A stretch of 64,000 nt of DNA from Halomonas faecis (GCF_010993975.1 NZ_JAACZO010000043.1:1-64000); one strand, 5' to 3'; shown: positions 44,185-52,859, counted from the first letter of the stretch. A program made the numbers and translations. The notes: a model not told the origin generated them from the letters alone.

Positions 44185-44932
44185 GGCGGGCACCTCCGAT
44201 GTAGGACTCGATCACCCGTGGGTCGCGCGACACGGTGGCGTAGTCGCCCTCTACCAGCACCTCGCCGCGAGCCAGCACGGTGATGCGGTCGCAGAGTTCG
44301 GCCACCACGCCCAGGTTGTGCTCCACCATCAGCACCGAGCGCCCCTCGGCCACGCGGCGGATCAGTTCGGCAGTGCGGCCCACGTCCTCCGTACCCATGC
44401 CGGCCAAAGGCTCGTCGAGCAGCATCACCTCGGGGTCGAGCGCCAGCGTGGTGGCGAGTTCCAGCGCCCGTTTGCGTCCGTAGGGCAACTCGGCGGCAGG
44501 GGTATCGGCCCAGTTCTCTAGCCCGACGTCGTTCAGCAGCCTCATGGCACGCTCGCGGTGGTGGTCGAGCCGGTGATGCGAAGCCCAGAAGTCGTAGGAT
44601 TCGCCGCGCTGGCGTTGCAGTGCCAGCTTGACGTTCTCCAGTGCGCTGAGGTGGCCGAACACGGCAGATATCTGAAACGAACGGACCATGCCGCGCCTGG
44701 CCACCTGGTCCGGCTTGAGGCGGGTGATGTCGCGCCCCTGGTAGAGAATGCTGCCGGCACTGGGTTCGAGGAATTTGGTCAGCAGGTTGAAGCAGGTGGT
44801 CTTGCCTGCGCCGTTGGCGCCGATCATGGCGTGAATGGTACCGGGCTCGATCCGGATGGAGATGTCGTTGACCGCCGTGAAGCCCCGGAAGTTCTTGGTG
44901 AGGCCCCGGGTCTCGATGATTGCCTCTGCCAT
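44177..44932 (-). CDS. livG: Branched-chain-type ABC transporter ATPase (LivG)
   Basis: A 251-residue ABC ATPase with Walker A GANGAGKTT (38-46), a Q-loop in VRSFQISAVFGHLSALENV, a weakened signature AELPYGRKRALELATTLAL in place of LSYGEQR, and Walker B VMLLDEPLAGM. The LivG-type C terminus ends in YIGGARHD. The ATG at 44932 was chosen. It is the first gene of livGF. Confidence 0.92.
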   Translation of the reverse strand: MAEAIIETRGLTKNFRGFTAVNDISIRIEPGTIHAMIGANGAGKTTCFNLLTKFLEPSAGSILYQGRDITRLKPDQVARRGMVRSFQISAVFGHLSALENVKLALQRQRGESYDFWASHHRLDHHRERAMRLLNDVGLENWADTPAAELPYGRKRALELATTLALDPEVMLLDEPLAGMGTEDVGRTAELIRRVAEGRSVLMVEHNLGVVAELCDRITVLARGEVLVEGDYATVSRDPRVIESYIGGARHD

Positions 44933-45046
44933 CGTGTACTCCGCCGTTATTATTGTCGGTTGGTCAGGTATCGGTTGACGGGGCGTGCCGGTATGGGCCA
45001 ACGGCATCCGTCAGCCTCAGTGTTGACGCGGCTAGTCGGCAGCGCC

Positions 45047-45112
45047 ATGGCTGCAGAGCACGTGTGGCTATCCGAAAGGCACATGCGGTGCGCAAGGCCA
45101 TGCGGTGAATGA
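45047..45112 (+). pseudogene. Truncated copy of the AraC gene 5' end
   Basis: A 22-codon frame starts GCGCCATGGCTGCAGAGCACG and encodes MAAEHVWLSERHM before diverging to a stop. The AraC gene at 42589 starts GCGCCATGGCTACAGAGCACG and encodes MATEHEQLSETHI. Roughly 38 of 45 bases match. It looks like the remnant of a second, deleted AraC gene or of a local duplication. The rest of the gap 44933-45209 shows no other gene. Confidence 0.55.
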
Positions 45113-45152
45113 CGAAAGGTGAGAGGGGTACTGCCTGGGTCGTGAACGAAGA

Positions 45153-45178
45153 AGCCGGACTCCGCTGCGAGTCCGGCT
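45153..45178 (-). terminator. Terminator of the membrane-protein gene
   Basis: A perfect 10-bp stem (45153-45162 with 45169-45178) around a 6-nt loop, followed on the minus strand by TCTTCGTT. It lies about 30 bp beyond the stop at 45210. Confidence 0.7.
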
Positions 45179-45209
45179 GGAAAGGGTCAAGCCGTTCTCG
45201 ATAGCCGAC

Positions 45210-45857
45210 TCAGGTGGCCGGTACCCGGTCGTCGGTAGACTGGGCGGCGATGTCGCTGACCGAGATGCAGGTGAACTTCTCGATGAAAAAAGCCAGTGTC
45301 GACGGGCAAGCGAAGCGCTCCTCGAAACGTTCCTGCTGGTCTCCGTAGCGGCGCACCACGCTGGCGCGATACTCGTCGCCGGCCTTGGTGAGGGTCACCG
45401 AGGCTTCGCGATCGGTCTCGTGCTTTTCCACGAACAGGTTCTTGCCTTCGGCGAGCAGCTCATCGAGCACCTTTCCGCCTTCGCGCTCCTCGGGCGTGGC
45501 CCACACGTCCTGGTCGCGCTTGCCGTACTGGAACAGCATGATGGCCGGCAGCACGGAGAAGATGGCGCCGGTCAGCAACCAGGCCAGTTCGGCACCGGGG
45601 GGATGCAGCGCGAACACGGCGAACAGCTGAACGAGGAAGGCTACCGCCAGGATGCCCGCCAGCGGGCGCCACATGCGTGGATTCATCACCGGCTTGCCCA
45701 TAGTGTGGCCCCATAGGCCAGTGGCGACCAGGGCACCCAGTCCCACCGAAATCACCCCCCAGAGCGGGCCACCGCCCACCAGCAGGGCAATGATGCCGAT
45801 CGCTACCAGGATGCTGTAGAACACTGCCAGCAATATGTACGCGCGTTCCAGGGTCAT
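45210..45857 (-). CDS. Membrane protein of unknown function
   Basis: A 215-residue protein with four hydrophobic segments in the N-terminal half (about 6-28, 32-50, 65-85, 90-110) and a charged soluble C-terminal half (about 115-215) containing EKHETDREASVTLTKAGDEY and a CPSTLAFFIEKFTCIS segment with two cysteines. I do not recognise it. It is monocistronic, with a terminator downstream, and lies next to but not in operon with pyrB. The 183-bp gap up to 46040 shows nothing clear. Confidence 0.75.
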   Translation of the reverse strand: MTLERAYILLAVFYSILVAIGIIALLVGGGPLWGVISVGLGALVATGLWGHTMGKPVMNPRMWRPLAGILAVAFLVQLFAVFALHPPGAELAWLLTGAIFSVLPAIMLFQYGKRDQDVWATPEEREGGKVLDELLAEGKNLFVEKHETDREASVTLTKAGDEYRASVVRRYGDQQERFEERFACPSTLAFFIEKFTCISVSDIAAQSTDDRVPAT

Positions 45858-46040
45858 GCGTCACATCTCCTTTCTCCGGTTGCCTTGGGTGGCAACGCCG
45901 TTGTTATTCGAGCTCGTTATCCGGGTTGGCCGGCTCGTTCGAGCCGTGTCGTCAGGGTACGGCGACCACCGGCCGCCGAGACAGCTTCGCATACTCTCCG
46001 TGCATCATCAGCATAGCGATGCCCAGCGTTGGCTGCTTCG

Positions 46041-47069
46041 TTACAAGACGGGATCGTCCGTCCCGATCCGTTCGGGCACGAACCAGCGCACCGGGCGCAG
46101 ATCCTTCTCGATCAGTTCCTCTACCTGGAGCAGGGTCGCGAAGATCGCCATGCGCACCGGGATGCCATTGTCGGTCTGGCGGAAGATCGCCAGGCGTGGA
46201 TCGCCGTTGAGATCCACGTCGAGATCGTTGGCATCCGGGCGGCTGTCGCGGGGCAGCGGATGCATGACGATGGTATCGCGGCCGCAGCGCTCGTTCATGA
46301 AAGCGCGGTCGACGGTGAAGTCGCGCGACAGGCTGAAGCCCTCGCTCATCTCGGCGGTGAAGCGTTCTTTCTGGATGCGGGTGGTATAGACCACGTCCAC
46401 ATCCGCGTAGTCGTCGGCCAGGCTGTCGCGCTGCTCCACACGGTGCCCGCGCGAGGCCACCAGGTCGATCAGGTGGCTGGGCATTTCCAGCCCCGGTGGG
46501 GCGACCAGGGTGAAACGCATGGGGGCATAGAGCGATAGCAGCTTGATCAGCGAGTGCACGGTACGGCCGTACTTGAGGTCCCCGGTGAGCAGGACGTGGG
46601 CGCCGGCGAGTTTCTTGCCCAGCCGGCTGAACTCCTTGTCGATGGTGTAGAAGTCGAGCAGGGCCTGGCTGGGGTGTTCGCCGGGGCCGTCGCCGCCGTT
46701 GATGACCGGCACGTGGGTGGCGGCGGCGAATTCCGCCACCGAACCCTGGTCGGGATGGCGCATGACGATGGCATCGCAATAGCCGCTCATCACCCGGCTG
46801 GTATCGTAGAGCGATTCGCCCTTGGCCATGGAGGAGAAGGTGAAGCCGGTGGTGTCGCATACGCTGCCGCCGAGGCGGCAGAACGCCGCGTGGAAGCTGA
46901 CCCGGGTTCGGGTGCTGGCCTCGAAGAAGAGGTTACCGAGCACGGCCCCTTCCAGTATCCGGGTTACCTGGCGGCGTTGGGCGATGGGCTCCATACGGGC
47001 GGCTATGCGCATCAGATGGTTGACGCGATCGCGGGACAGGGAATCGATGGAGAGCAGGTGTGGGGGCAT
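46041..47069 (-). CDS. pyrB: Aspartate carbamoyltransferase catalytic chain
   Basis: PyrB joins carbamoyl phosphate and aspartate in pyrimidine synthesis. The 342-residue protein has the carbamoyl-phosphate motif S52-T-R-T-R56 (FFEASTRTRVSF), the HPSQALLDFYTI block and HPLPRDSRPD. It is longer than E. coli PyrB (311), with extra C-terminal sequence, and no pyrI or pyrC lies beside it. The ATG at 47069 begins the conserved sequence; a long open stretch upstream is spurious. It is divergent from the MarR gene. Confidence 0.93.
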   Translation of the reverse strand: MPPHLLSIDSLSRDRVNHLMRIAARMEPIAQRRQVTRILEGAVLGNLFFEASTRTRVSFHAAFCRLGGSVCDTTGFTFSSMAKGESLYDTSRVMSGYCDAIVMRHPDQGSVAEFAAATHVPVINGGDGPGEHPSQALLDFYTIDKEFSRLGKKLAGAHVLLTGDLKYGRTVHSLIKLLSLYAPMRFTLVAPPGLEMPSHLIDLVASRGHRVEQRDSLADDYADVDVVYTTRIQKERFTAEMSEGFSLSRDFTVDRAFMNERCGRDTIVMHPLPRDSRPDANDLDVDLNGDPRLAIFRQTDNGIPVRMAIFATLLQVEELIEKDLRPVRWFVPERIGTDDPVL

Positions 47070-47226
47070 GGCGGGCCTCGAGTGGCAGCGGGAAATGCCG
47101 CTAGTGTAACCGCGCAGGGCGTCGGGCTTCAGCCTAGTCGCCCGGGGAATGATGCGACAGGAGGTTATCCTCCGTGGGGGTTGCTCACTATCAAGGACGG
47201 TGGTGGGCCGATGTGCCTTAATCGCG

Positions 47227-47246
47227 GCAGACTGTGGACAGTCTGC
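47227..47246. promoter_or_regulatory. 20-bp perfect inverted repeat, candidate MarR operator
   Basis: Arms GCAGACTGT and ACAGTCTGC are exact reverse complements separated by 2 bp. The site lies in the pyrB/marR gap, 72 bp before marR. Arm length and spacing suit a MarR dimer; a small hairpin is the alternative. Another short repeat, GGAGG-TTAT-CCTCC, is at 47160-47173. Confidence 0.5.
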
Positions 47247-47318
47247 AGTTGGCGTGAACGGCTGGTGCCTGTGCCGTTCTCGCCATCGGGTACGGCGAAT
47301 CGGGCGAGGTAAAACATC

Positions 47319-47789
47319 ATGAACATCGAGCGGACAGAAGTCGTGGGACAACCCGAGCTGGATCTCGACCAGTTCCTGCCCTACCGTCTCAATAGCCTGG
47401 CCGACCGTATCAGTCAGTCCTTGGCGGAGCTCTACGAAGAGTGCTATCAGCTCAACATCGCCCAGTGGCGGGTGTTGGCATGGCTCAGTCACTGCGATGA
47501 GCTGACGGCGAAGAAGGTCTGCGACTGCACCAACATGGACAAGGCGCGTGTCTCGCGGGCGATTCAGGCCCTGGAAGAGCGTGGGCTGATCAGCCGCACG
47601 CCGTCGCCACGGGATCAGCGCCTGCACCAGCTGTGCCTCACCGAGGCGGGCCACGCGCTGCTGACCCAGCTGATACCCGATGCCCAGGCCTGGGAGGCGG
47701 AGCTCGTCGCCACCCTATCCGCCGGCGAATACCGGGATCTGTTCAACATCATGCGCAAGCTCGAGCGCCAGCTCGAGCGACTCGGTTGA
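47319..47789 (+). CDS. MarR-family transcriptional regulator
   Basis: A 156-residue winged-helix regulator. LNIAQWRVLAWLSHCDELTA and KKVCDCTNMDKARVSRAIQA form the HTH, and the wing is GLISRTPSPRDQRLHQLCLT with the D-x-R motif typical of MarR. Long N- and C-terminal helices make the dimer. Two nearby cysteines (VCDC) could sense oxidation. The gene stands alone between divergent pyrB and convergent DUF1566; its target is unknown, but a palindrome in its own promoter suggests autoregulation. Confidence 0.9.
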   Translation: MNIERTEVVGQPELDLDQFLPYRLNSLADRISQSLAELYEECYQLNIAQWRVLAWLSHCDELTAKKVCDCTNMDKARVSRAIQALEERGLISRTPSPRDQRLHQLCLTEAGHALLTQLIPDAQAWEAELVATLSAGEYRDLFNIMRKLERQLERLG

Positions 47790-47791
47790 GG

Positions 47792-48310
47792 TCAGCGATC
47801 GTTGCGGGGTGCGCGACACCCGTCAGTCGCCTTCCGTTGATCCATCACCAGGCGCACGTGGAACGAGCCGGCCATGTTGCAGCGGGTGCGTCCATTGCCG
47901 GCGAAGTCGACGAAGCAGTCCTGTTGGGAGTGGCCGCCGGCGCTCGCCTGGTTCCAGTACCAGCCGCGGGGCGTGTCGGGAAACGCGCTCGTATCGATGG
48001 CCACGTCGGCCTGGCTCTCTTCCTGCATCAGCGAGCGCAACTCGAAGAAACGCGGCAGCCGCCAGGGGCAGTCGCGGCTGGCCTGCGCCGCGGCGTAGGA
48101 CTCGGCCTCTGACAGCGTGACGCCGGCGGCCTCCCCCGTGCAGCGCCCCTCGACGAAGGTCTGTCCCAGGCTGCAACGCTGCCAAACCAGCTCCTCGGCG
48201 GTGTCCACCACCAGGCCCTCGACGGGAAAGCGAAAGCGTTCGGCCTCGTTGCCGGCTGCCAGCGGTGCCGCCAGGGCCAGCAGAAGCAGGGCGGGGCGAA
48301 GAGACGTCAT
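47792..48310 (-). CDS. DUF1566 domain secreted protein
   Basis: A 172-residue exported protein. Residues 1-20 are a signal peptide (ALLLLALAAPLAAG), and the rest is a DUF1566/Lcl-type domain: DTAEELVWQRCSLGQTF, the WRLPRFFELRSLM core, and GWYWNQAS. Six cysteines in the mature part suggest disulfides in the periplasm. Its function is not known. The ATG overlaps the IclR stop by 4 bp (ATGA), so the two are probably co-transcribed. Confidence 0.83.
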   Translation of the reverse strand: MTSLRPALLLLALAAPLAAGNEAERFRFPVEGLVVDTAEELVWQRCSLGQTFVEGRCTGEAAGVTLSEAESYAAAQASRDCPWRLPRFFELRSLMQEESQADVAIDTSAFPDTPRGWYWNQASAGGHSQQDCFVDFAGNGRTRCNMAGSFHVRLVMDQRKATDGCRAPRNDR

Positions 48311-49152
48311 GCTTCCGCCAGCGATTCGCTGGGTGACGGGACTCGCCCGCCCAGGCGGGCGGTGATCTCGGCGGCGGTGTCGCGCACCAGCTCGCCCAGC
48401 TCGGCGAGTCGAGTTTCGGGAATTCGCGCCATGGGCCCGGAGACCGAGATGGCCGCCAACGGCGTGCTATGTTCATCGTGGAGGCAGGCCGCCACGCAGT
48501 GCAGGCCGATGGCGTGCTCCTCGCGGTCGCAGGCGTAGCCCCGGCGACGAATTTCGGCGAGGTCGGCGCGCAGCGCTTCGGGGGTGTGCAGGGTATTGGC
48601 CGTGACCCGGGCGAGGCCCCGCTCGGCAAGAATGCGCTCGAACTCGTCATCGGGGAGCCAAGCCATCAGCGCCTTGCCCACGCCGGAGGCATGCAGCGGT
48701 GCTCGCGAGCCCAGCCGGGTGATCATGCGCATCATCTGCGGCGACTCGCTCTGGGCCAGGAACACCGCCGTGCCGCCGTCGCGGATGCCCAGGTTGGCGG
48801 TTTCGCCGGTCTGGGCGGTGAGGCGGCGCAGGAAGGGGCGGCTGGTAGCCACGAAGTCGCGCGCCTCGAGAAAGCTGTTGCCGATGCGGAAGGTCTTGAC
48901 GTCGATCTTCCACACGCCGAGTTCGGCGTCCTGGGTGACGAAGCCCTGGCCGTGCAGTGCCTGCAGCAACCGATGCGTGGTGGAGGGCGCCAGGTCGACG
49001 GCCTCGGCCAGCTCGGAGAGCGCCAGTCCTCCGGGCGTTGCCGCCAGGCGCTCGAGCAGGGTCAGGCCGCGTACCAACGACTGACTGTGACCGCTGCTGC
49101 TCTTGCCGGGTCCAGGGGGACGTCCTGCCGTTCTGCGTTTGCCGTCACTCAC
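48307..49152 (-). CDS. IclR-family transcriptional regulator
   Basis: A 281-residue regulator. The N-terminal winged HTH is LERLAATPGGLALSELAEAV followed by DLAPSTTHRLLQALHGQGFV. The C-terminal IclR effector domain includes HASGVGKALMAWLPDDEFE, RGYACDREEHAIGLHCVAA and ISVSGPMARIP. The start is GTG behind AGGAGAGAC. It may regulate the enoyl-CoA hydratase gene 100 bp upstream on the same strand. The effector is unknown. Confidence 0.9.
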   Translation of the reverse strand: MSDGKRRTAGRPPGPGKSSSGHSQSLVRGLTLLERLAATPGGLALSELAEAVDLAPSTTHRLLQALHGQGFVTQDAELGVWKIDVKTFRIGNSFLEARDFVATSRPFLRRLTAQTGETANLGIRDGGTAVFLAQSESPQMMRMITRLGSRAPLHASGVGKALMAWLPDDEFERILAERGLARVTANTLHTPEALRADLAEIRRRGYACDREEHAIGLHCVAACLHDEHSTPLAAISVSGPMARIPETRLAELGELVRDTAAEITARLGGRVPSPSESLAEA

Positions 49153-49250
49153 CCACGTCTCTCCTCGTGCCAGTAACCATCACGGCCACAGGATACCCGC
49201 TCGTGGCGGTGATGTCGCGGTTGCGGAAAAGGCTTCCATACTCTGCCGTC

Positions 49251-50042
49251 TCAGCGATGCCGCCATTGCGGAGGGCGCTTTTCGATGAAGGCATCGATGC
49301 CTTCGGCCACGTCTTCGGCCATCATGTTGGCGGCCATGGTATCGCCGGCGAGGCAGTAGGCCTCGTCCAGCGGCAGCTGTAACTGGCGCTGGAACAGGGC
49401 CTTGCCGGTGCGTAGCGCCACGGCACTCTTGGCGCAGATGGCATCGGTGAGCTCGCCGACCGCCTCGTCCACGGCCTCGTCGTCGGCCACGCGGTTGATC
49501 AGCCCCCATGCAAGGGCCTGGTCGGCGTCGATGAACTCGCCGGTGAACAGCATCTCCAGGGCGCGCTTGCGGCCGATGGTGCGCGACAGCGCCACCGCCG
49601 GGGTGGAACAGAACAGCCCGACGTTGATGCCGGAGACGGCGAAGCGCGCCGAGCGAGCAGCCACCGCCAGGTCGCAGCTCGCCACCAACTGGCAGCCGGC
49701 CGCCGTGGCTAGACCCTGCACCCGGGCGATCACCGGAACCGGCAGAGCGACGATGCGCTGCATCACCTCGCCGCAACGGGCGAACAGGTCACGGTAGTAG
49801 GTCTCGTCGGGGGTGGCGCGCATCTGCTTGAGGTCGTGACCGGCACAGAAGGCGCGCCCCTCGGCGGCCAGCACCACGCAGCGTACGCTGTCGTCCTCGG
49901 CGAGCCGCCCGAGCTCGCGGCCCAGCGCGTCGAGCATCGCTTCGGAGAGGGCGTTGAACTGGCGGGGACGCTGCATCGTCAGGGTTGCCACGCCGCCGTC
50001 GTCATGGCGGCGTAGGGGAAGGTCGTCGTCAACGCTGGACAT
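49251..50042 (-). CDS. Enoyl-CoA hydratase/isomerase family protein
   Basis: A 263-residue crotonase-fold enzyme. The oxyanion-hole segments are CVVLAAEGRAFCAGHDLKQM and VARVQGLATAAGCQLVASCD, and the terminal helix is AFIEKRPPQWRHR. The first catalytic Glu of classical hydratases lies where TAAGCQL is written, so the reaction may not be simple hydration. Similar proteins are annotated as ECHDC3-like. Substrate is unknown. It is divergent from the DSD1-type gene. Confidence 0.85.
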   Translation of the reverse strand: MSSVDDDLPLRRHDDGGVATLTMQRPRQFNALSEAMLDALGRELGRLAEDDSVRCVVLAAEGRAFCAGHDLKQMRATPDETYYRDLFARCGEVMQRIVALPVPVIARVQGLATAAGCQLVASCDLAVAARSARFAVSGINVGLFCSTPAVALSRTIGRKRALEMLFTGEFIDADQALAWGLINRVADDEAVDEAVGELTDAICAKSAVALRTGKALFQRQLQLPLDEAYCLAGDTMAANMMAEDVAEGIDAFIEKRPPQWRHR

Positions 50043-50147
50043 GGGAGCTCCTGGCGGGTGTGGGGTTGGCTCACCAGCCTAGCGCGTCAGTCGCGCCTTT
50101 CGTTACGCTTGCGACCAAAGACGACCGTTGCCGCGTAGAGGTCCATC

Positions 50148-51359
50148 ATGCTCGACTCCCCCAACACGCTCCTCGACAAGGGGCTGCCGGAAACCGGCAA
50201 CGACTTGCTCGCCGACATCAGCCTGCCCGCTGCTGTGATTCACGAGGCGCCGCTCGCCCATAACCTGGCGTGGATGCAACGCTTCGCCGACGACCACGGG
50301 GCGCGCCTCGCCCCTCATGGCAAGACCACCATGGCTCCGGCGCTCTTTCACCGCCAGCTCGCCGCCGGGGCCTGGGGCATCACCCTGGCCACGGCGCCGC
50401 AGTGTCGGGCGGCCTTCGCCCACGGCGTCACGCGTTTGCTGATGGCCAACCAGCTGGTCGGTGAGGCCAACATGGCCATCGTCGCCCGGCTCATCGAAGC
50501 GGGGGCGGAGATCTACTGCGTGGTGGACAGCGCCGAGAACGTTGCCCAGCTGGGGCGCTATTTCGCCGCGCGCGGTCTGCGCCTGTCGGTGCTGATCGAA
50601 CGGGGCCTCGATGGCGGACGCTGCGGCTGCCGTGACCAGGAGGCCGTGCTGGCGCTGGCCGAGCGGGTGGCCGGCGAGCCGGCGCTGGTGCTGGCGGGGC
50701 TGGAGGGCTACGAGGGCGTGGTACCGGGCGACGACCCCGCGCGTGACGTGCGCGCCTACGCCTGGCATCTGATTGAGGCGGCCCAGGCGCTCGACCGTGA
50801 AGGTCTGATCGAAGCCGCCGAGCCGCTGATCACCGCCTCCGGCTCGGCGTGGTATGACCTCATCGCTGCCGTCTTCCAGGAGGCCCGGCTCGGCGCTCAC
50901 TTCGTGCCGGTGCTGCGCCCCGGCTGCTACCTGGTGCACGACCACGGCCTCTATCGCCGCGCCCAGCAGGACGTGCTCGCGCGCCGCCCCGACCTGGAGC
51001 GCGGGCTCGAGCCGGCACTGGAGGTGTTTGCCCAGGTGGTGTCGCTGCCCGAACCGGGCTTGGCCATCGTCGGCCTGGGCAAGCGCGACATCGGCCATGA
51101 CCAGTTGCCCGAGCCGCTACGCCGCTACCGCGAAGGCGGCCGGGCCGACCGTCCACTGGCGGTGGACGGCTGGCGGATAACCAAGCTGATGGACCAGCAC
51201 GCCTTCGTGACGCTGCCGCCCGACCCCGACGGGGTGCGCGTCGGCGATATCGTCGCCTTCGGCACCTCGCACCCCTGCCTCACCTTCGACAAGTGGCGGC
51301 GCCTGTGCCGGGTCGACGAGCGGCTGGCCGTCGTCGAGGTCCTGGAAACCTGTTTCTAG
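50148..51359 (+). CDS. DSD1-family PLP enzyme (D-threonine aldolase / D-serine dehydratase-like)
   Basis: A 403-residue fold-type III PLP enzyme. The Schiff-base lysine is in LAPHGKTTMAPALF; an alanine-racemase-like barrel continues to about 280, and the C-terminal DSD1 domain has H and C metal ligands in AFGTSHPCLTFDKWR. Relatives cleave D-threonine or D-3-hydroxyaspartate, or dehydrate D-serine. The neighbouring enoyl-CoA hydratase and IclR genes do not fix the substrate. It converges with serA. Confidence 0.87.
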   Translation: MLDSPNTLLDKGLPETGNDLLADISLPAAVIHEAPLAHNLAWMQRFADDHGARLAPHGKTTMAPALFHRQLAAGAWGITLATAPQCRAAFAHGVTRLLMANQLVGEANMAIVARLIEAGAEIYCVVDSAENVAQLGRYFAARGLRLSVLIERGLDGGRCGCRDQEAVLALAERVAGEPALVLAGLEGYEGVVPGDDPARDVRAYAWHLIEAAQALDREGLIEAAEPLITASGSAWYDLIAAVFQEARLGAHFVPVLRPGCYLVHDHGLYRRAQQDVLARRPDLERGLEPALEVFAQVVSLPEPGLAIVGLGKRDIGHDQLPEPLRRYREGGRADRPLAVDGWRITKLMDQHAFVTLPPDPDGVRVGDIVAFGTSHPCLTFDKWRRLCRVDERLAVVEVLETCF

Positions 51360-51377
51360 GCTCCCGTTTTCCAGTCC

Positions 51378-52628
51378 TCACTCATGATAGTTGGTCTCCG
51401 AGTAGAGCACCCGCACGCGCAGGGTGTGCTCGACATGGCGAAGTGCGTCCAGCGCCTTGGGACCGTAGGCCTTGTCCACGTCGATGACCACGTAACCGAC
51501 CTTTTCGTTGGTCTGCAGGTACTGGCCGGAGATGTTGATGTCGTTCTCCGACAGCACTCGGTTGATCTCGGAGAGCACACCCGGCACGTTGTCGTGGATG
51601 TGCAGCAGGCGGTGCTTGTCCGGGTGTGCCGGCAGGGCCACCTCCGGAAAGTTGACGGAGGTAACGGTGGTACCGTTGTCGGAGTAGGTGATCAGCTTCT
51701 CGGAGACCTCGATGCCGATGTTCTCCTGCGCCTCCAGGGTGGAGCCGCCGATGTGCGGCGTGAGAATCACGTTGGGCAGGCCGCGCAGAGGGCTCACGAA
51801 TTCCTCCGAGTTGCCCTTGGGCTCCACCGGGAAGACGTCGATGGCCGCTCCCAGCAAGCGACCGGCCTCGAGCGCCGCTGCCAGTTCCTCGATGACCACC
51901 ACGCTACCCCGCGACGCATTGATCAGGATGCCGCCCTGTTTCATCAGCGCCAGCTGCTCCTTGCCGATCATCCACCGGGTGGAGGGCACGTCAGGGACGT
52001 GCAGGCTCACCACGTCGGCACGGGCCAGTAGCTCCTCCAGGCTCGCCACCTGGGTGGCGTTGCCCATGCCGAGCTTGGCCACCACGTCGTAGTAGAGCAC
52101 GTTGAAACCGAGCGACTCGGCGAGCACCGAGAGCTGGGCGCCGATGTTGCCGTAGCCGACGATGCCCAGCGTCTTGCCGCGCGCTTCGTGGGCATTCTTG
52201 GCGCTCTTCAGCCAGCCGCCCTCATGGGCGCGGGCATTCTTCTCGGGGATGCCGCGCAGCAGCATGATCGCCTCGGCCAGCACCAGTTCCGCCACCGAGC
52301 GGGTGTTGGAATAGGGGGCGTTGAATACCGGGATGCCGCGGGTCAGTGCCGCTCCCAGGTCGACCTGGTTGGTGCCGATGCAGAAGCAGCCCACCGCCAC
52401 CAGCTTCTCGGCGGCGGCGAAGACGCGCTCGTTGAGCTGGGTACGCGAGCGGATGCCGATGAAGTGGACGTCGCGGATCTTGTCGATCAGCGTGGCTTCG
52501 TCCAGCGAAGTCGGCAGATGCTCGATGTTGGTGTAACCGGCATTCAGGAAATTGTCCACTGCGCTCTGGTGGACGCCCTCGAGCAGCAGGATCTTGATCT
52601 TGCTCTTGTCCAGGGACGTTTTGGCCAT
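51378..52628 (-). CDS. serA: D-3-phosphoglycerate dehydrogenase
   Basis: SerA makes 3-phosphohydroxypyruvate, the first step of serine synthesis. The 416-residue protein has IGIRSRTQLNERVFAAA, the NAD site LGIVGYGNIGAQLSVLAE, substrate and catalytic blocks in NASRGSVVVIEELA and ILTPHIGGSTLEAQENIG, and a C-terminal ACT domain (about 340-416) for serine inhibition. This is the E. coli-like form without the extra intervening domain. The ATG at 52628 was chosen. It is divergent from xseB. Confidence 0.95.
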   Translation of the reverse strand: MAKTSLDKSKIKILLLEGVHQSAVDNFLNAGYTNIEHLPTSLDEATLIDKIRDVHFIGIRSRTQLNERVFAAAEKLVAVGCFCIGTNQVDLGAALTRGIPVFNAPYSNTRSVAELVLAEAIMLLRGIPEKNARAHEGGWLKSAKNAHEARGKTLGIVGYGNIGAQLSVLAESLGFNVLYYDVVAKLGMGNATQVASLEELLARADVVSLHVPDVPSTRWMIGKEQLALMKQGGILINASRGSVVVIEELAAALEAGRLLGAAIDVFPVEPKGNSEEFVSPLRGLPNVILTPHIGGSTLEAQENIGIEVSEKLITYSDNGTTVTSVNFPEVALPAHPDKHRLLHIHDNVPGVLSEINRVLSENDINISGQYLQTNEKVGYVVIDVDKAYGPKALDALRHVEHTLRVRVLYSETNYHE

Positions 52629-52859
52629 GGTCGAATCAACCCTTCGATGGTGTGATCCGTCGGCATCGACGCAGTCTGGCCGACGGGATCGGGCGGGAAA
52701 CTGGGGCACATATCGTAGCACAGCGGGCCGTCACGACGATGAAAAGGCTGTGCTGCGTGGATGAGCGCTCTGCATGTTGGGCAGACGACCCCGGGGGGAG
52801 AGCGTGTATACTGTCGCCTTCTTGAATTCGAGCGTATGAGCGCTGACGGGTGGCGACCC

